64,000 nucleotides of DNA from Auanema rhodensis (taxonomy: Eukaryota; Nematoda; Chromadorea; Rhabditida; Rhabditidae), in assembly GCA_964057225.1 (NCBI GenBank), contig OZ059898.1:13417767-13481766 (forward strand). Direction: 5' to 3'. The position numbers and the translations under genes are program-made. Positions 61,401-64,000 of this stretch are shown piece by piece (the first letter of the stretch is position 1; every line of letters starts with the position of its first letter). A model generated the notes under the pieces. The model made no database searches. It had not been told where the DNA came from and worked only from the letters and a program-made list of their open reading frames with translations.

Positions 61401-62195
61401 AAACAGGGAGCCAGCTCTTGGAAATTTCCAAGAAATTTGTTTAACGAAATTGGATAAGGAATCTGTTTTTAATTATGCGTCGGTTTGTATCTAATAGTTA
61501 TAAATCCTAATTGTAGTTTTAAGGTTTGCACTTTGGCTTTGAAAAAAATTTACTTTAGACCTAAAGACTTGAAAAGAATGTTGCATCGACATGCTTTGAA
61601 ACATGATTTAAGAGGTATTCTAAATGAGATCCAGTTTGCTCTGGTTGATCCCGTAAGTTTATCTCTAAACTTAGAAATACTAGTGATATTCTATTCTAGT
61701 CACTGCCTGTAGTATTCGAAAAGAGAAAATTCGAGCAGATTCCTGGTGATCTGAACTATGTACCTCGCGCTGTATATCCGGATATTCAGGAGTTCGTTAG
61801 GCAGAAGAAAATCCAGCATTTTCCTATCATACGAGATTTCTTGGTTTGTTATATTGCTTTTTAGATTTACTAGAGTTAATATGAATTTTCTTCAGCCTGA
61901 TCATAGTCGACCACGGCGATACAATGTGTTATCTGTTATGATGCAGTCGCTTAATGTTCATTGTGCCCGTGATGTTGCTATAGATTACATCCCTATTCTG
62001 GTTCAAGTTGACAGAAGCGAGCATATAGCTATAAATAGAAACAGAAGGTTTTGGTGAACATCCTCATTTTTGGTGATTTAAGAATATTTAAGGCATATGC
62101 ATTATTTGAGTGAGGTAAAAGGACACACCCCTGCGATTGACAGTGATGGAAAGCTCAGGGAAAATATTCTTCTGTTCCAATTAAATGAAAAATAA
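58441..62195 (+). CDS. atad-5: ATAD5/Elg1-like PCNA-unloading AAA+ ATPase
   Basis: Many short exons. The N-terminal half is charged and disordered (KKKVGEQ, EKNEKKSRKRP, KKSKKTEDTSEKK), as in ATAD5. The AAA+ core follows: the preceding WPQALEPTSASLWLGS, Walker A IIVGPTGSGKSSL, then the ATAD5-like CKILEVHPGEMRNGSSLRHKL, Walker B TIIVVEDIDIHF (after a 51-bp intron at 61234-61284), then PVIWTCQKIPFEE, and a helical RFC-like collar to a C-terminus with RHMHYLSEVKGH. ATAD5/Elg1 forms an RFC-like complex with RFC2-5 and removes PCNA from DNA after replication. I estimate well under 1,000 residues, against about 1,840 in human, the difference being in the N-terminal region. The start at 58441 is the first good ATG. 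Confidence 0.8.
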
Positions 62196-62636
62196 ATTAT
62201 TTGAGATGCTCTATTCATTTGAAGTGCATTACTTAACATTTGTTATATACAATTTTATTGTTTTATTCACTTTTTTTAGTCTTTTCTATCATATTCATAT
62301 TTGACCACTAGTTATTGTGTATATATATATATATATATAAATATAAGTAGGAGGCATATCCTGACTTCAAGATAATAAATGTTGTGGCTTCATTGCACTT
62401 GGTATATAATGGCACAGTTGGGGATTGAATCAACCCTTTCAAAATTTTGTAAGAGTACGCAATTCGTGTTCACATTTTTTATCTCACGATTGTTTTGAGG
62501 ATTCTGATATGCAAAAGCTGAATATTTAGCAATTTCAAATTTCTTCTCTTGTAGTTGGTACTATTCTCAAATTTGAAGAATATTCCCTATATTCAATTTA
62601 TTTGTAGAATCTGTCCATGGAACCATTTGTAATAAA
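62196..62636. other. ATAD5 to GnT-I intergenic gap
   Basis: About 440 bp on the same strand as both flanking genes. It includes a short AT dinucleotide run (about 62320-62338). The spacing would allow an operon, but is longer than the roughly 100-400 bp typical in C. elegans. Confidence 0.4.
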
Positions 62637-64000
62637 ATGTTATCAAAGAAATCTATATTAATACCCATAGGTTTATTCTTATTTATTTGGCTTTATATGT
62701 TTCATTATACCTTGCAGTATGAATACGACGAACAGGTACAGTATTAATTATATTTACGTGAGTATTCATGGAATTTAGATGAAAAGCAATGAGATTTATG
62801 AGCTTGAGGAACAAACAAAACTTCTTCAAAAATTGTTGACTAGAGAGAAGGAAGAGTTACAGCGTATGAAATTACTACTTAGTTCTTTTAAATTTAATAA
62901 TAAGGTAAATAATATCATTCCCGTGTTTTTCATAAGCTTATATAGGACACATCCGTTCATAAATGGGAACATTCGGATCGAATTTGGCAAAAACCTATTC
63001 CAGTTTTGGTATTTTTATTGTTCATTCTGACTAATATATTTAATCTAATTTCAGGTATTTGTATGTAATAGACCAGAAGCGGTAAAGAATCATGTGGAAA
63101 AACTTTTAAAGTAAAGATAAAGTATGAAAAAGAGGATAAACGTTTGTTTTCAGGTTCCGACCATCACAGGAACGTTTTCCTATTATAATTAGTCAAGATT
63201 GTGATAATGATGATGTTAAGAAGGTTGTTGAAAAGTTCGGTTCAAAAGTTGAATATATTAAAGTAATTGATTTTACATATTTGCTATTTAACTTATTTTC
63301 CATATTTCTAGCATATTAGTGGAGAAAAAGCTAATATTAAAATACCTTCTCACCATCGAATGTATACTACTTATTATTATATTGCCAGACATTACAAGCT
63401 TGCATTACAACATGTTTTTGAAAAGAAAGGATTCTCTAGTGTTATCATTACCGAAGGTATCTCCTTAATCCTCTGGATCTTTCAGTGTTATTACTTTTGT
63501 TGTAGATGATCTTGACATAGCTCCCGATTTCTTCGAATATTTTGCGGGAACGCGCTATCTGCTGGAGAAAGACCCTCAGCTGTGGTGTGTTTCTGCCTGG
63601 AATGATAATGGAAAGGTTCATATTCCTACACAAATCTCCTTTTTTACGTTTTTAAACAGATTTCTAACATTAATTCGAAAGCCGTATCAAAGCTGTATCG
63701 TAGTGATTTCTTCTCTGGATTAGGGTGGATGATAGCCAGGTAATAACAAATTATTTTGATCCTATCTTATAATTTTTTTATTTAAGAAGCACCTGGGATG
63801 AATTAGGATCTCTTTGGCCAGCTGGATTTTGGGATGATTGGATGAGAGATCCATTACGCAGAAAGGTTTCATCTTCAATGTTTGATGTTTTGACAATATA
63901 CTTTCTAGAATCGTCAATGTATTCGACCTGAAATAAGCAGGACAGGGATGACAATGGAAGGAAAAAATGGAGCTAGCAAGTAAGTATATTGGTCGTTTTA
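62637..64000 (+). CDS. MGAT1: N-acetylglucosaminyltransferase I (GnT-I), 3' end cut
   Basis: A type II Golgi protein: a short basic N-terminus, signal anchor [19 protein letters not shown], a coiled-coil stem ([23 protein letters not shown]), then the GT13 catalytic domain. Domain landmarks: [18 protein letters not shown]-type [16 protein letters not shown], the metal-binding EDD in [60 protein letters not shown] and [10 protein letters not shown]. The enzyme adds the first GlcNAc to the Man5 core and opens the way to complex N-glycans; C. elegans has three paralogues. The frame runs off the window end, so roughly the last quarter of the domain is missing here. Confidence 0.93.

Noticed and set aside
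61138-61494. Read-through of the ATAD5 exon at Walker B
   Set aside because: Removing the 51-bp intron 61234-61284 gives VVEDIDIHF, which matches the family's Walker B; the unspliced version does not.
1-64000. CRISPR array or prokaryotic operon structure
   Set aside because: The window is plainly eukaryotic: spliced genes, no Shine-Dalgarno sites and no spacer-repeat arrays.

Overview
This is a window of AT-rich nuclear DNA from a nematode. The evidence is a seven-pass chemoreceptor of the Sra/Srab type, a nuclear receptor with the CNAFF P-box common in nematode supplementary receptors, a K2P potassium channel, many introns of about 40-60 bp, and several start codons just downstream of polypyrimidine-AG acceptors that have no visible upstream cis exon, as expected for spliced-leader trans-splicing. 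A clear FMR1/FXR gene argues against a close Caenorhabditis relative, since C. elegans is generally regarded as lacking this family. I cannot name the species.

Layout. 1-18.3 kb is gene-poor. It holds one possible terminal exon (341-654), a very large and nearly perfect inverted duplication (arms 3364-6792 and 8936-12365) whose 2.1 kb spacer carries a small divergent trypsin-fold protease gene on the minus strand, and a third, direct copy of part of the arm (12368-13438) abutting the right arm. From 18.4 kb the window is an ordinary gene-dense nematode region: a FMRFamide-receptor-like neuropeptide GPCR (+), a secreted saposin-like protein (-), FMR1/FXR (+), a K2P channel (+), a possible small membrane protein (-), a Rubicon-family autophagy regulator (+) and a nuclear hormone receptor (+). 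A roughly 5.4 kb gene-free gap follows.

From 42.4 kb come a chemoreceptor (+), an array of palindromic repeats, a bifunctional pseudouridine-degrading gene (PsuG glycosidase fused to a PfkB-type kinase, +) with a complete tetraspanin gene nested on the opposite strand in one intron, an acidic Ser/Thr-rich tandem-repeat membrane protein (+), cytosolic phenylalanyl-tRNA synthetase alpha (-), an unrecognised Ser/Pro-rich protein (-), the ATAD5/Elg1 PCNA-unloader ATPase (+), and the start of N-acetylglucosaminyltransferase I (+, cut by the window end).

The genes are mostly unrelated in function. Several are neuronal or membrane signalling genes (GPCR, K2P, chemoreceptor, tetraspanin) and the rest are housekeeping. 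Exon models were built by eye from splice signals, reading frame and family similarity. Where I give exon coordinates, the phases were checked for the protease, GPCR, chemoreceptor and repeat-protein models. The others are gene spans whose internal exons were followed but not all listed.
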